This document shows positions 16,627 through 24,117 of a stretch of 64,000 nucleotides of DNA, one piece after another. Within the stretch, counting starts at the first letter, position 1; each line of letters opens with the position of its first letter. The translations under genes were made by a program, and so were the position numbers. The DNA comes from Prevotella sp. UBA3294. GTDB lineage: Bacteria; Bacteroidota; Bacteroidia; Bacteroidales; Bacteroidaceae. The stretch lies in contig DETG01000121.1 in NCBI GenBank assembly GCA_002361535.1, positions 29,033 through 93,032 of the forward strand. Reading direction: 5' to 3'. A model generated the notes under the pieces. That model saw only the letters and a list, made by a program, of their open reading frames with translations. It did not search any database and was not told where the DNA came from.

Positions 16627-18027
16627 ATGAAAATTGCAGTAGCAGGAACCGGGTATGTCGGTTTGTCCATCGCGACCTTATTGGCCCAGCACAACAAAGT
16701 GACCGCTGTGGATGTGATTCCCGAGAAAGTGGATCTGATCAACCAGAGGAAGTCACCGATTCAAGATGAATATATTGAGAAATACCTGACAGAAAAGGAG
16801 CTAGACCTTACTGCCACCCTCGATGGCGCAGCTGCATACCGGGATGCTGACTTTGTGGTCATCGCTGCCCCGACGAACTACGACCCCATTAAGAACTTCT
16901 TCGACACCCACCATATAGAGGATGTCATCGATCTCGTCCTCTCCGTGAATCCCGATGCCGTGATGGTGATAAAGAGTACCATCCCCGTGGGCTATTGCCG
17001 TTCCCTCTATCTCCGCTATGCCCAGAAGGGGGCGAAAAAATTCAATCTCCTTTTCTCTCCCGAGTTCCTTCGTGAGAGCAAAGCCCTCTACGATAACCTT
17101 TATCCCTCGCGTATCATTGTGGGATACCCTAAACTGATTTCCCAGTTCCCAGAGGAGAATGAGGCCATCCAGAAGGTGACCGATGTAGAGAAGATGAAGA
17201 AGGCGGCTGAGACCTTCGCCTCCCTTTTGGTAGAAGGTGCCATAGGGCATCCCGAGAATACCCCCAAAGATGTATCCCAATCCCAGAGCTTGGATCATAG
17301 TGGTAATCATACCTCTCATTTCTCACCTCTCACTTCTCTCCTTTATAAAAATATCCCTGTTCTCTTCATGGGTATGAAAGAGGCTGAGGCTGTGAAACTC
17401 TTCGCTAATACCTATCTGGCTTTACGGGTGAGCTACTTCAATGAACTGGATACATATGCCGAGGTGAAAGGTCTGGATGCTCAGGCCATTATTCAGGGTA
17501 TCGGTCTCGATCCACGTATCGGTACCCACTATAACAACCCGTCGTTTGGCTATGGTGGCTATTGTCTGCCGAAAGACACCAAACAGTTGTTGGCCAACTA
17601 CGAGAATGTGCCGCAGCAGATGATGACAGCTATCGTGGAGAGTAACCGTACACGCAAGGATTTCATTGCCGATCAGGTTCTGAAGAAAGCGGGCTATTAC
17701 GATTATACCACAGGTAGCCGTTATGCAGTGGAGGCAGAGAAGGATGTCACCATCGGTGTGTTCCGTCTTACGATGAAGTCCAATTCCGACAATTTCCGTC
17801 AGAGCAGCATTCAGGGTGTGATGAAACGTATCAAAGCGAAGGGAGCCACAGTGATTATCTATGAACCCACTCTTCCCGATGGAACCACGTTCTTCGGAAG
17901 TAGGGTCGTCAACGATCTGGATCAGTTCAAGACACAGAGTGATGCCATCATCGCCAACCGCTACGATCCCGTCCTTGACGATGTTGAGTCCAAGGTATAT
18001 ACACGTGATCTCTTCCGGCGCGACTAA
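16627..18027 (+). CDS. ugd: UDP-glucose/UDP-N-acetyl-mannosamine-type 6-dehydrogenase with in-frame insertion
   Basis: Oxidises a UDP-sugar to the uronic acid for surface polysaccharide. The N-terminal Rossmann motif GTGYVGLS is at 8-15, SPEFLRE at 144-150, and the catalytic Cys313 lies in [14 protein letters not shown]-glucose is the likeliest substrate. Residues about 207-240 are an extra segment not expected in the family, containing [12 protein letters not shown], which is the translation of a repeat found elsewhere in the window. The flanking family sequence resumes at once ([19 protein letters not shown]), so the frame is kept. Activity may or may not survive. Confidence 0.9.
   Translation: MKIAVAGTGYVGLSIATLLAQHNKVTAVDVIPEKVDLINQRKSPIQDEYIEKYLTEKELDLTATLDGAAAYRDADFVVIAAPTNYDPIKNFFDTHHIEDVIDLVLSVNPDAVMVIKSTIPVGYCRSLYLRYAQKGAKKFNLLFSPEFLRESKALYDNLYPSRIIVGYPKLISQFPEENEAIQKVTDVEKMKKAAETFASLLVEGAIGHPENTPKDVSQSQSLDHSGNHTSHFSPLTSLLYKNIPVLFMGMKEAEAVKLFANTYLALRVSYFNELDTYAEVKGLDAQAIIQGIGLDPRIGTHYNNPSFGYGGYCLPKDTKQLLANYENVPQQMMTAIVESNRTRKDFIADQVLKKAGYYDYTTGSRYAVEAEKDVTIGVFRLTMKSNSDNFRQSSIQGVMKRIKAKGATVIIYEPTLPDGTTFFGSRVVNDLDQFKTQSDAIIANRYDPVLDDVESKVYTRDLFRRD
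17245..17346. repeat. Repeat-derived in-frame insertion within ugd
   Basis: About 102 bases (34 codons) interrupt the conserved dehydrogenase sequence. The core 17302-17337 begins GGTAATCATACCTCTCATTT and matches the copies at 6802-6835 (same orientation) and 13853-13934 and 63312-63381 (reverse). Boundaries are estimated from where family sequence stops and resumes. Confidence 0.75.
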
Positions 18028-18042
18028 TTTAACCGCTTTTTA

Positions 18043-18074
18043 TTTGGAAGTTTCAGAAATAATCATTACTTTTG
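18043..18074 (+). promoter_or_regulatory. Promoter of leader copy A
   Basis: TTTG at 18043-18046, a 20-base spacer, then TACTTTTG at 18067-18074 (TAnnTTTG). The second leader copy at 23774-23805 has the same spacing. Confidence 0.8.
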
Positions 18075-18394
18075 CATCGTAAATATGACAGGGAAATAGA
18101 ACAGGGGCGCAACCCCATGATATCATGATATATAAAAGATAATTTGTTACCAGTAGAAAGTCCGCTCAGGTCTGACCTGTAGCGTACCCTTTTATTTTAC
18201 CCCATTCTTTTCCCCGTCATCGTTAACAGCACAACGTTCTGCGAGCCAATTCAGGCTCCTATGCGGAGGCGTACCTGTTAAACTGCCGTCCTGCTTTCCA
18301 AAGTAGGATAGGAAAAACATGTACCCGCCTCTTTGCCGTTCCATTACGCTTTGAAGCCCCGCTGACTCAGGCAATCTTATCGCTGAATAAGCTG
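18075..18394 (+). promoter_or_regulatory. Structured leader RNA, copy A, upstream of polysaccharide genes
   Basis: A 320-base non-coding stretch partly conserved with copy B (23806-24076). Shared parts: TATCATGATA early; then GTTCTGCGAGCC followed by GAGCC/GGCTC (18243-18247, 18254-18258), which overlaps and excludes a second stem CTCC/GGAG (18256-18259, 18265-18268); then an 8-bp hairpin TCCTGCTT/AAGTAGGA (18289-18308). Stem sequences match copy B while loops differ. An extra hairpin CAGGT/ACCTG is at 18167-18179. It resembles a regulated capsule-type leader. Known RNA family membership could not be checked. Confidence 0.6.
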
Positions 18395-18509
18395 AAGCAT
18401 TCGTGAGATCCGTGAGATTCGTGTTCTGCCGTACAGGCAGTAAGATCCGTGTAATCCGGGTTCCCTATCTCTTGAGCGTTTCTGTGTTTTCTGTGCTTTC
18501 CGCGTGACG
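18395..18509. repeat. GTGAGATCCGTG/CTGTGTTTTC low-complexity repeat block
   Basis: Loose copies of gtgagatccgtg, gtaatccg and ttctgtgttttctgtg run into the GTG start codon at 18504. Related blocks occur at 21640-21940, 22660-22890, 23401-23460, 35775-35850 and near 63400. Confidence 0.65.
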
Positions 18510-19241
18510 ACCCTTATTACATCTCCAGTCTTTTACCTTCTCGTACTGCTCCTGTCTGCCTATCTGTGCCGCCACAAGCATCGAACGAAAAAGGTTCTGT
18601 TAGTACTGTCTGTCGTCCTATTGCTGTTCTTCACTTTCCCACCTATTTACAACTATGTGTCAGAGAAATGGACAGAAGGCTATACTACAGAACTCCAATC
18701 TGGTAAAGTCTATCACTACGGCATCGTCTTAGGTGGTTTCGGATCATGGGATGAGGAGCGGCAACGTCCTGAGTTTGGTGGCTACGTTGACCGTCTGTTA
18801 GAAGGTATCCAACTCTATCGAAAAGGAAAGATCCGGAAGTTAGTCCTCGCTGGGGATGCCAGCAACAGGATCTACGATGACCCGGATAAACAGAATGGTA
18901 ATCCTTCTGTCATGCGGGAGTACATACAACGGTTCGGGGTGGCACCGGCTGATCTGATCTTAGAGAATAAAGCCTTGACCACTCGTGAGAATGCCAAAAC
19001 CCTTTTACAGCTGTTAGGTGACTCTTTAAAGCACGAGCATCCGTTGCTCATCACCTCTGCCGAACACCTGCGCCGAGCCCTGATGACCTTCGAGCAGGAA
19101 GGGATCCCCGCCGATGGCTATCCCACTGATTGCATCGTTAAGGAGAGACAGAAAACCAACCTGTTACCATCATTATCAGTGATGAATAACTGGCAATACC
19201 TTTTACATGAACTTATTGGCTATCTATACTATAGTTTATAG
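18504..19241 (+). CDS. YdcF/ElyC/SanA (DUF218) family membrane protein, copy 1
   Basis: A 245-residue protein with two N-terminal hydrophobic segments (about 5-20 and 30-46), then the DUF218 domain: VLGGFGSWDEE, VLAGDASNR, NKALTTRENAK and ITSAEHLRRALMTF. Family members such as ElyC and SanA affect envelope or lipid-carrier metabolism; the exact reaction is unknown. GTG is the only plausible start near the membrane segment, and it lies at the very end of a repeat block, so the native start region may have been replaced. It is 14 bases before a pyruvyltransferase gene, as in copy 2. Confidence 0.82.
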   Translation: MTTLITSPVFYLLVLLLSAYLCRHKHRTKKVLLVLSVVLLLFFTFPPIYNYVSEKWTEGYTTELQSGKVYHYGIVLGGFGSWDEERQRPEFGGYVDRLLEGIQLYRKGKIRKLVLAGDASNRIYDDPDKQNGNPSVMREYIQRFGVAPADLILENKALTTRENAKTLLQLLGDSLKHEHPLLITSAEHLRRALMTFEQEGIPADGYPTDCIVKERQKTNLLPSLSVMNNWQYLLHELIGYLYYSL

Positions 19242-19255
19242 ATAGCCGCTTTCAC

Positions 19256-20398
19256 ATGAAAACAGTAGGAATCATCACTACATACCGACAGGCCAACTGG
19301 GGATCTGTTCTCCAGGCATACGCCCTACAGCAGGTTATAGATAACATGGGCTATCAATCCCAGATCATCGACTATGCCTATCCCAACGAGTTCCATTACA
19401 GAAGGGGGTGTAAGCGTTCCCGCTCGTGGCTTCGCAATTTGCCGGGTGATACCGTTGATCGGATGCTTATACTTCTTAAACAACGTCCTCCCCGCAAGAT
19501 GGAGTTGTTGAACCGTTTTATCATTCAGCACATGCATTGCACAAGACGGTTTGTATCTTACGAAGACCTACATCAAGATCCCCCACTGTACGACATCTAT
19601 GTAGCTGGCAGCGATCAGATTTGGAATCCCAATACGATGTTAGGCGACATGAGCTATATGTTGGATTTCGCGCCAGAAAAAGCACTCAGGATATCCTATT
19701 CTTCCTCTTTTGCCTCATTGTCTATACCCGAACGATTGCAGTCAGACTATCGGGAGAACCTTTCCAAGTTTACCCATATCTCAGTAAGGGAGAAGAACGG
19801 TGTATCAGTCATTCGGGAACTTTTAGGAAGAGGAGCAGCTGTTGTCCTTGATCCAACCTTGTTGTTAGACCGGTCCCTGTGGTCTGCCATTGCCCGGAAA
19901 GTAACCCCTGTATCTCTTCCCGACAAATACATCCTCTGTTATATGTTGGGCTACACCTATAATCCCGACAAAAGTATGTCGCAGATACTCCATCAGCTTC
20001 AGGAGCAATATCAGATGCCTGTTATCGCCATGAACCAGTTACCCTCATCCTTCCATGGTGAAGAATTCCGTCTTCCCAAGTCGTATGGCAAAGGTATCGA
20101 GGAGTTCCTGATGTTGATGAACAACGCATCCGTAGTAGCCTCCTCCTCTTTTCATGGCACAGCCTTTGCCTTGAATTTAGGTCGCCCCATCGTTGCCTTG
20201 GCAGATGGATCATCGAAAGCCGACGACCGTATCTCTTCCCTCATGAGTGGGGTAGGGTTGTTAGATCATGTTGTCTATTCCAACACTCCCCTTTCCACAG
20301 AATTCCATCCCGAGTACGATGTGGAACAAGAGCAGCGCTCCCTTTCCTCATTACGCTCTGCCTCATTAGATTATCTCAGAAAAGCCTTGCTCCTTTAA
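19256..20398 (+). CDS. Polysaccharide pyruvyl transferase family protein, copy 1
   Basis: A 380-residue cytoplasmic protein expected to add pyruvate ketals to surface glycans or lipid-linked intermediates. Visible family sequence: GIITTYRQANWGSVLQAYAL near the N terminus, AGSDQIWNP in the middle, and SSFHGTAFALNLGRP near the C terminus. It is nearly identical to the gene at 24860-26002, with stretches of more than 60 identical bases, although the paired YdcF genes are clearly more divergent. That pattern suggests gene conversion or a partial recent duplication. Confidence 0.85.
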   Translation: MKTVGIITTYRQANWGSVLQAYALQQVIDNMGYQSQIIDYAYPNEFHYRRGCKRSRSWLRNLPGDTVDRMLILLKQRPPRKMELLNRFIIQHMHCTRRFVSYEDLHQDPPLYDIYVAGSDQIWNPNTMLGDMSYMLDFAPEKALRISYSSSFASLSIPERLQSDYRENLSKFTHISVREKNGVSVIRELLGRGAAVVLDPTLLLDRSLWSAIARKVTPVSLPDKYILCYMLGYTYNPDKSMSQILHQLQEQYQMPVIAMNQLPSSFHGEEFRLPKSYGKGIEEFLMLMNNASVVASSSFHGTAFALNLGRPIVALADGSSKADDRISSLMSGVGLLDHVVYSNTPLSTEFHPEYDVEQEQRSLSSLRSASLDYLRKALLL

Positions 20399-20414
20399 TC
20401 TCAACGTGACATAA

Positions 20415-20531
20415 AACTACACCGATTTGTTTACATTACTCGAACTACCGTATCAACAAGAAGCCCATCTCGCCGCCCTCTGGCAGATCATCGACTGGCA
20501 AGTCATCGAAAGCCGGCACCTCTCCCTTTAA
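20415..20531 (+). pseudogene. Possible C-terminal remnant of an unknown gene
   Basis: An open stretch of 38 codons without a start (NYTDLFTLLELPYQQEAHLA and onward) ends in TAA at 20529-20531. It has protein-like composition (helical, amphipathic) but no recognised family. It lies between a pyruvyltransferase and the toxin-antitoxin island. It may be chance. Confidence 0.3.
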
Positions 20532-20566
20532 CCTTCGACTGAGTCCCTTAGACCGATTAATTAATT

Positions 20567-20920
20567 ATGCCAAAGAAACCCTATCCACCCATTGAGCCTC
20601 AGGGCGATTCCCTCAAAGAACCCGCTCCCGCAGCTATAAACAGCTTCCCAACAGGACTTATGGCAGATAATGGATATTGCTATCCTTCAAAAGAAGAATT
20701 GCAAAATATATTTGCCTCTTCTTGCGTTGAGGCTGTGTCAAGAAAACTCAATATTACTCCGAGTGCAGCATATAGGCGTATGAAACGTGTAGAGCTGTTC
20801 CGGGATCTTATTTATCCTAGTTATGAGGCTCTTCATTCTCAGAGTCGTGAAGTTGTAACCGCTGATATTATCCAAGCCCTTCAGATTCGTGAGACCAAAC
20901 TAAAGGAGGTAATATCATGA
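20567..20920 (+). CDS. DUF3791-type putative antitoxin with N-terminal tag
   Basis: 117 residues. The C-terminal two thirds (ASSCVEAVSRKLNITPSAAYRRM to the TADIIQALQ end) look like the small helical DUF3791 domain, often found next to DUF3990 toxins. The first 28 residues (KKPYPPI then DSLKEPAPA) are a separate proline-rich tag that recurs on the two other antitoxins in this island. It overlaps the DUF3990 gene by 4 bases. The antitoxin role is inferred from arrangement. Confidence 0.65.
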   Translation: MPKKPYPPIEPQGDSLKEPAPAAINSFPTGLMADNGYCYPSKEELQNIFASSCVEAVSRKLNITPSAAYRRMKRVELFRDLIYPSYEALHSQSREVVTADIIQALQIRETKLKEVIS

Positions 20921-21399
20921 TAATATACCATGGTGGCACCTCAATCATAGAGCACCCTATTGTAGCGGCAGGCAGAGAACGACTTGATTTTGGTAAGGGC
21001 TTCTATGTTACCGACATAAAAAGCCAGGCTGAAACATGGGCTGACCGAATGCAGCGAATTCGAGAAGAAGTAGGCATTGTAAATGTTTATGATTTCGATA
21101 TAAGCAGAGTACAGTCGCAATTCAGCTATTACTGTTTTGAGCAGTATGACAATGAGTGGCTTCAATATATTGTAGCCAATCGATTAGGAACTCTTAATGT
21201 AGCAAAATACGATGTAATTGAAGGTGGAGTAGCTAACGACCGAGTGATAGATGTTGTTGAGGCATATATGGCCAATTTGATGCCGTTAGAAATAGCATTG
21301 CGTGAGTTGTCAAGACATCAGCCTAATAATCAAATATGCATTGCCAGTCAAAAGGTGATCGACGAGTGTGTCTCATTCATAGAATCATATAAGATATAA
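20917..21399 (+). CDS. DUF3990 putative toxin (ADP-ribosyltransferase-like)
   Basis: 160 residues. The N terminus IIYHGGTSIIEHP and the DFGKGFYVT segment match the DUF3990 family as I know it; its pattern (H-G-T then G-K-G-F-Y) resembles ADP-ribosyltransferase folds. It sits between two DUF3791-like genes: the first overlaps by 4 bases and the second starts 4 bases after its stop, an arrangement typical of toxin-antitoxin operons. Target and activity are unknown. Confidence 0.65.
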   Translation: MIIYHGGTSIIEHPIVAAGRERLDFGKGFYVTDIKSQAETWADRMQRIREEVGIVNVYDFDISRVQSQFSYYCFEQYDNEWLQYIVANRLGTLNVAKYDVIEGGVANDRVIDVVEAYMANLMPLEIALRELSRHQPNNQICIASQKVIDECVSFIESYKI

Positions 21400-21403
21400 T
21401 AAA

Positions 21404-21607
21404 ATGTTGAGCGATTTATTAATGTGGAACAAGATAGGGCGGATCGTAACATTGTTGTCAGAGCGTCTCAATATCACACCGGAATGCGCATTAGATGTTT
21501 TCTATACATCAAAGACCAACGAACTATTGCACGATCCATCCACACTCCTTTACACCTTCAGTGATATGTACATCGTTGAAGACATCGTTCGTGAACTCCA
21601 AAAATAG
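21404..21607 (+). CDS. Second DUF3791-like small protein
   Basis: 67 residues, helical: RIVTLLSERLNITPECALDV then LHDPSTLLYTFSDMYIVEDIV. It shares the LNITP-A segment and overall pattern with the C-terminal domain of the protein at 20567, but lacks the tag. Its position directly after the DUF3990 toxin suggests that both small proteins neutralise or regulate the toxin. Confidence 0.6.
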   Translation: MLSDLLMWNKIGRIVTLLSERLNITPECALDVFYTSKTNELLHDPSTLLYTFSDMYIVEDIVRELQK

Positions 21608-21961
21608 AATTTATTAGTCCAATTCGTAGCGTATCTTTATAACCTCACACAAATTTTAAGCTTCCCACAGATATGGGGACAAAAAATGCAGGTAATTTAA
21701 TTCGTGCGATTTGTGTGTGATTATAAACATTTCCGTGCTTTGGCTTTTTTCTCAGCTCTGCTTTGAGTGACCGTTGGTTCCCCGAAGGCGCCGATTTTCA
21801 ATTCAGCTCTCTCTGCTGGACATATTAAAATCAGTGCGATTCGTGTAATCTGTGTTCGAATACAACACTGCGCTCTCTGCGTCTCTGTGTGAGAATAGAT
21901 ATTTCAGTGATTTCAGTGTTTTCTGTGTGAAATAAAACAATAATTCTTAAGAAGATTTCCA
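21608..21961. repeat. Non-coding stretch of low-complexity repeats
   Basis: 354 bases without a credible gene. It holds fragments of the CTGTGNGAT family (GTGCGATTTGTGTG, GTGCGATTCGTGTAATCTGTG, TCTCTGTGTGAGAATA, TTTCTGTGTGAAATAA) and a segment CCGTTGGTTCCCCGAAGGCG that recurs in altered form near 22750-22790. No clear promoter is seen before the next module. Confidence 0.6.
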
Positions 21962-22330
21962 ATGAAACGTAAACAATACCCCCAGCCAGCATCTGATTCA
22001 GAGATGGTTAAGGAACCAATGCCAGCGGTTTCGTATAATCATAGCGTCTCTCCGTTAGATGCGCTTTGGTCAATATATCAGTCTCAATCAAAAAGAGTTC
22101 GTAAAGCATTCCGCCAGCGAATCCTGGAAGAAGAAAAGGCTGATAAACACGAATCAGAGATGCGCGCTTACGAGCTACAGTTACCATCCGAGACGAGAGA
22201 GTCTGTTTGTCTCTTTGCAAAGACAATTAAGAAGGCAGTGAAAGATGTGCGTCAGGCCGCCGCTGATCATACTCATGTAGGTCGAAAAGCTGATGATTTC
22301 CTGTCAGAGTTAGAACAAGAAGAGGCATGA
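21962..22330 (+). CDS. Putative antitoxin of a RelE-type module, with N-terminal tag
   Basis: 122 residues. Residues 1-25 form the tag seen on the other antitoxins (KRKQYPQP, then SDSEMVKEPMPAVSYN). A charged helical region follows (RVRKAFRQRILEEEK) and then a C-terminal half with no recognised fold. It overlaps the toxin gene by 4 bases (ATGA). The antitoxin role comes from pairing with the RelE-like gene. Confidence 0.65.
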   Translation: MKRKQYPQPASDSEMVKEPMPAVSYNHSVSPLDALWSIYQSQSKRVRKAFRQRILEEEKADKHESEMRAYELQLPSETRESVCLFAKTIKKAVKDVRQAAADHTHVGRKADDFLSELEQEEA

Positions 22331-22659
22331 AGGTCGTTGTCTATACACATCCGGAATTTGAGCGTCAGTTCAAGCGTTATAAGAAGAAGTATCATTCACT
22401 GGTTAATGATTATCGTAGTTTTCTTGAATCTATAAAGGAAAATCCTTTTCAGGGTGTTAGTCTAGGTAATGGCATTAGGAAGGTTCGTTTTGGTGTTGCT
22501 TCCAAAGGAGGCGGTAAAAGTGGAGGAATGCGTGTCATCACTTTTACCTTGAATAAGGTAAACGATGATGTATATGAGATAACGTTACTCTACATATACG
22601 ATAAAAGCGAGATGGGCAATGTTTCCGACAAATATATCCAGTACCTACTAGACAAATAA
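22327..22659 (+). CDS. RelE/ParE-superfamily toxin
   Basis: 110 residues. The fold signature is EFERQFKRYKKKY at the N terminus, NGIRKVRFGVASKGGGKSGG in the middle, and a basic strand RVITFTLNK followed by ITLLYIYDKSE. This matches RelE/HigB-like toxins that usually act as ribosome-dependent mRNA interferases; ParE-like gyrase poisoning is the alternative. The KGGGKSGGMRV segment is common in this subgroup. Confidence 0.8.
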   Translation: MKVVVYTHPEFERQFKRYKKKYHSLVNDYRSFLESIKENPFQGVSLGNGIRKVRFGVASKGGGKSGGMRVITFTLNKVNDDVYEITLLYIYDKSEMGNVSDKYIQYLLDK

Positions 22660-22901
22660 TTGTAATTCTGTGGGATCTGTGGGATCTGTGTGCGTTATAA
22701 AACTCTGCACCCTCTGCGTCTCTGCGTGAGAATAAAAATTTCCGCCATTTCTGCCCTTTGGCTTCCCCTAAAGCGCCGACCGTTGGTTCTGTGGGACAAA
22801 TAATTAAAAAATTCTGCGGGACCATTAAAAATCTGTGAGATCTGTGTGCGAATTTATAATTTCTGTGTTTTCCGTGTGACAAATAACAACCCCGATATAT
22901 C
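22660..22901. repeat. Repeat-filled spacer between toxin modules
   Basis: 242 bases rich in CTGTGGGATCTGTG, CTGCGTCTCTGCGTGAGAATA, GTGAGATCTGTGTGCG and TTCTGTGTTTTCCGTGTGACAA. It contains the CCGTTGGTTCTGTG and GGCTTCCCCTAAAGCGCCGA fragments also present near 21770. No gene is credible on either strand. Confidence 0.65.
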
Positions 22902-23105
22902 ATGAGCAAAAAGTATAAACCATTAGAATCTGATTCCCCATCCATGGCATCAGAACCAGCATGTACCTACAACAACCAAGTAAGTCGTCATACATCAGTG
23001 AACAAAACCACTGCCAAAGAACAAGTGATGTCAAGTACAGTATCTGTTGATGAATATTTTGACGAGTTGATATCTCTAGTTCACAAGGATTATGCAAACT
23101 TATGA
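22902..23105 (+). CDS. Putative antitoxin of a ParE-type module, with N-terminal tag
   Basis: 67 residues. The tag SKKYKPLESDSPSMASEPA (2-20) is homologous, also at DNA level, to the antitoxin at 21962. The C-terminal half (STVSVDEYFDELISLVHKDY) looks like a short antitoxin helix that would cover the toxin. It overlaps the toxin gene by 14 bases. There is no DNA-binding domain, so autoregulation is not evident. Confidence 0.65.
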   Translation: MSKKYKPLESDSPSMASEPACTYNNQVSRHTSVNKTTAKEQVMSSTVSVDEYFDELISLVHKDYANL

Positions 23106-23400
23106 AGTAAGAATTAGTCATGCTGCACTTGCAGACATGGTTGAGTTACGTTTGTTCCTTGATTCAATGTTGTCAGAAAAAGGGGCAATACGTTATGCTA
23201 ACAATATGCGTGACGAGATCAAAATGCTTGCTGTTTTTGCAGACTGTTATGGCCGTTCCACTTCGATGACATTGCGTCAAATACATTCGAAAGCTCGACG
23301 GATGGTCTCTCACAACCGTAGGTGGATATACGTATTTCATATTGATGGCCCTTTTGTTATAGTAGATAGAATTCTACCAGCAAAGATGAACAAGGGATAA
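23092..23400 (+). CDS. RelE/ParE-superfamily toxin
   Basis: 102 residues with the ParE-like pattern VRISHAALADMVELRLFL, an alpha-helical middle, then HSKARRMVSHNRRWIYVFHI and a final strand VIVDRILPAK. The terminal VDRILPA segment is typical of ParE/YafQ-like toxins. The target (gyrase or ribosome) is not decided. Confidence 0.78.
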   Translation: MQTYEVRISHAALADMVELRLFLDSMLSEKGAIRYANNMRDEIKMLAVFADCYGRSTSMTLRQIHSKARRMVSHNRRWIYVFHIDGPFVIVDRILPAKMNKG

Positions 23401-23535
23401 TTTCCGCCATTTCTGCGGGACCCCATAAATCTGTGAGATCTGTGCGATCTGTGTGCCCCCCCTTTGAACGCTGCTTGCCCCTCTTGAACGCGCTTCAGCG
23501 CCCTTGAACGGCCACAGGCCTTTTGAACGGCAGCC
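23401..23535. repeat. CTGTG repeats followed by four CTTGAACG-hairpin units
   Basis: 23401-23460 carries GTGAGATCTGTGCGATCTGTG. At about 23463-23535 TTGAACG occurs four times, separated by short palindromes such as GCGCTTCAGCGC and GGCCACAGGCC. Confidence 0.6.
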
Positions 23536-23773
23536 CCGCTACCCTAAAACGTTACAATAATCGTTCCGTATATCGCGCCACCCATATAGATTCTATCATT
23601 ATCAATGAATAACAGTTCAGTTAAGATATCAGTTTTAATATCCTTTTGTCAACGATGCCAGGAACCTGACCCTTTCATCGCCATTTAATATAATGAAGAC
23701 TTTGAAGGTTTATGCATATTAAAAAGATGAGTCTTGCTGATGGTTGATGATTTCGCTATAATTCCCAATATTA
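23536..23773. other. AT-rich non-coding stretch
   Basis: 238 bases between the repeats and the next promoter. No start codon with a credible protein, no strong hairpin and no repeat of the named families was seen. Confidence 0.5.
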
Positions 23774-23805
23774 TTTGGTTATCTCATATTTAAGTATTAA
23801 TTTTG
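23774..23805 (+). promoter_or_regulatory. Promoter of leader copy B (polysaccharide operon)
   Basis: TTTG at 23774-23777, a 20-base spacer, then TAATTTTG at 23798-23805. Same spacing as the promoter at 18043-18074. It is the last clear promoter before the long plus-strand locus. Confidence 0.78.
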
Positions 23806-24076
23806 CACCGATTTTCGACTGGGAAATATTAGCAAGGCACTATTCCTCATGGTATCATGATATACATAAGAAGACAATAATTTATCATTTCTCGTACATG
23901 GACATCGTTTCATGCACAATTCTTATAGTCCATGGTTTCACCCAGTCATTGTTGACAGATGATCGTTCTGCGAGCCTGTAAAAGCTCCTACGTGGAGACG
24001 TTTCTGTTTTCATATGGTCCTGCTTCTATAAGTAGGAAAGGAAAAGAAGTCTTTGCTCCATACACCCCTTAGACCT
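23806..24076 (+). promoter_or_regulatory. Structured leader RNA, copy B
   Basis: The counterpart of 18075-18394. Early TATCATGATA; hairpin CATGGAC/GTCCATG around 23897-23936; then GTTCTGCGAGCC with GAGC/GCTC (23972-23975, 23984-23987), which excludes CTCC/GGAG (23985-23988, 23994-23997); then TCCTGCTT/AAGTAGGA (24018-24037) with loop CTAT instead of TCCA. Preserved stems with changed loops point to an RNA structure. A target of the UpxY-like antiterminator is an inference. Confidence 0.6.
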
Positions 24077-24117
24077 TTCATCTCTCATCTTTCATCTCTC
24101 ATCTTTCATCTCTCATC
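24077..24117. repeat. CATCTCTCATCTTT tandem repeat abutting a start codon
   Basis: About three imperfect copies of a 14-base unit (catctctcatcttt) run directly into the TTG start of the next gene at 24118. Confidence 0.75.

Noticed and set aside
22544-22945. Minus-strand frame of 133 codons in the toxin island
   Set aside because: It is built from the low-complexity CTGTG repeats and the ends of two toxin-antitoxin genes; HRSHR-type repeats indicate a repeat translation, not a protein.
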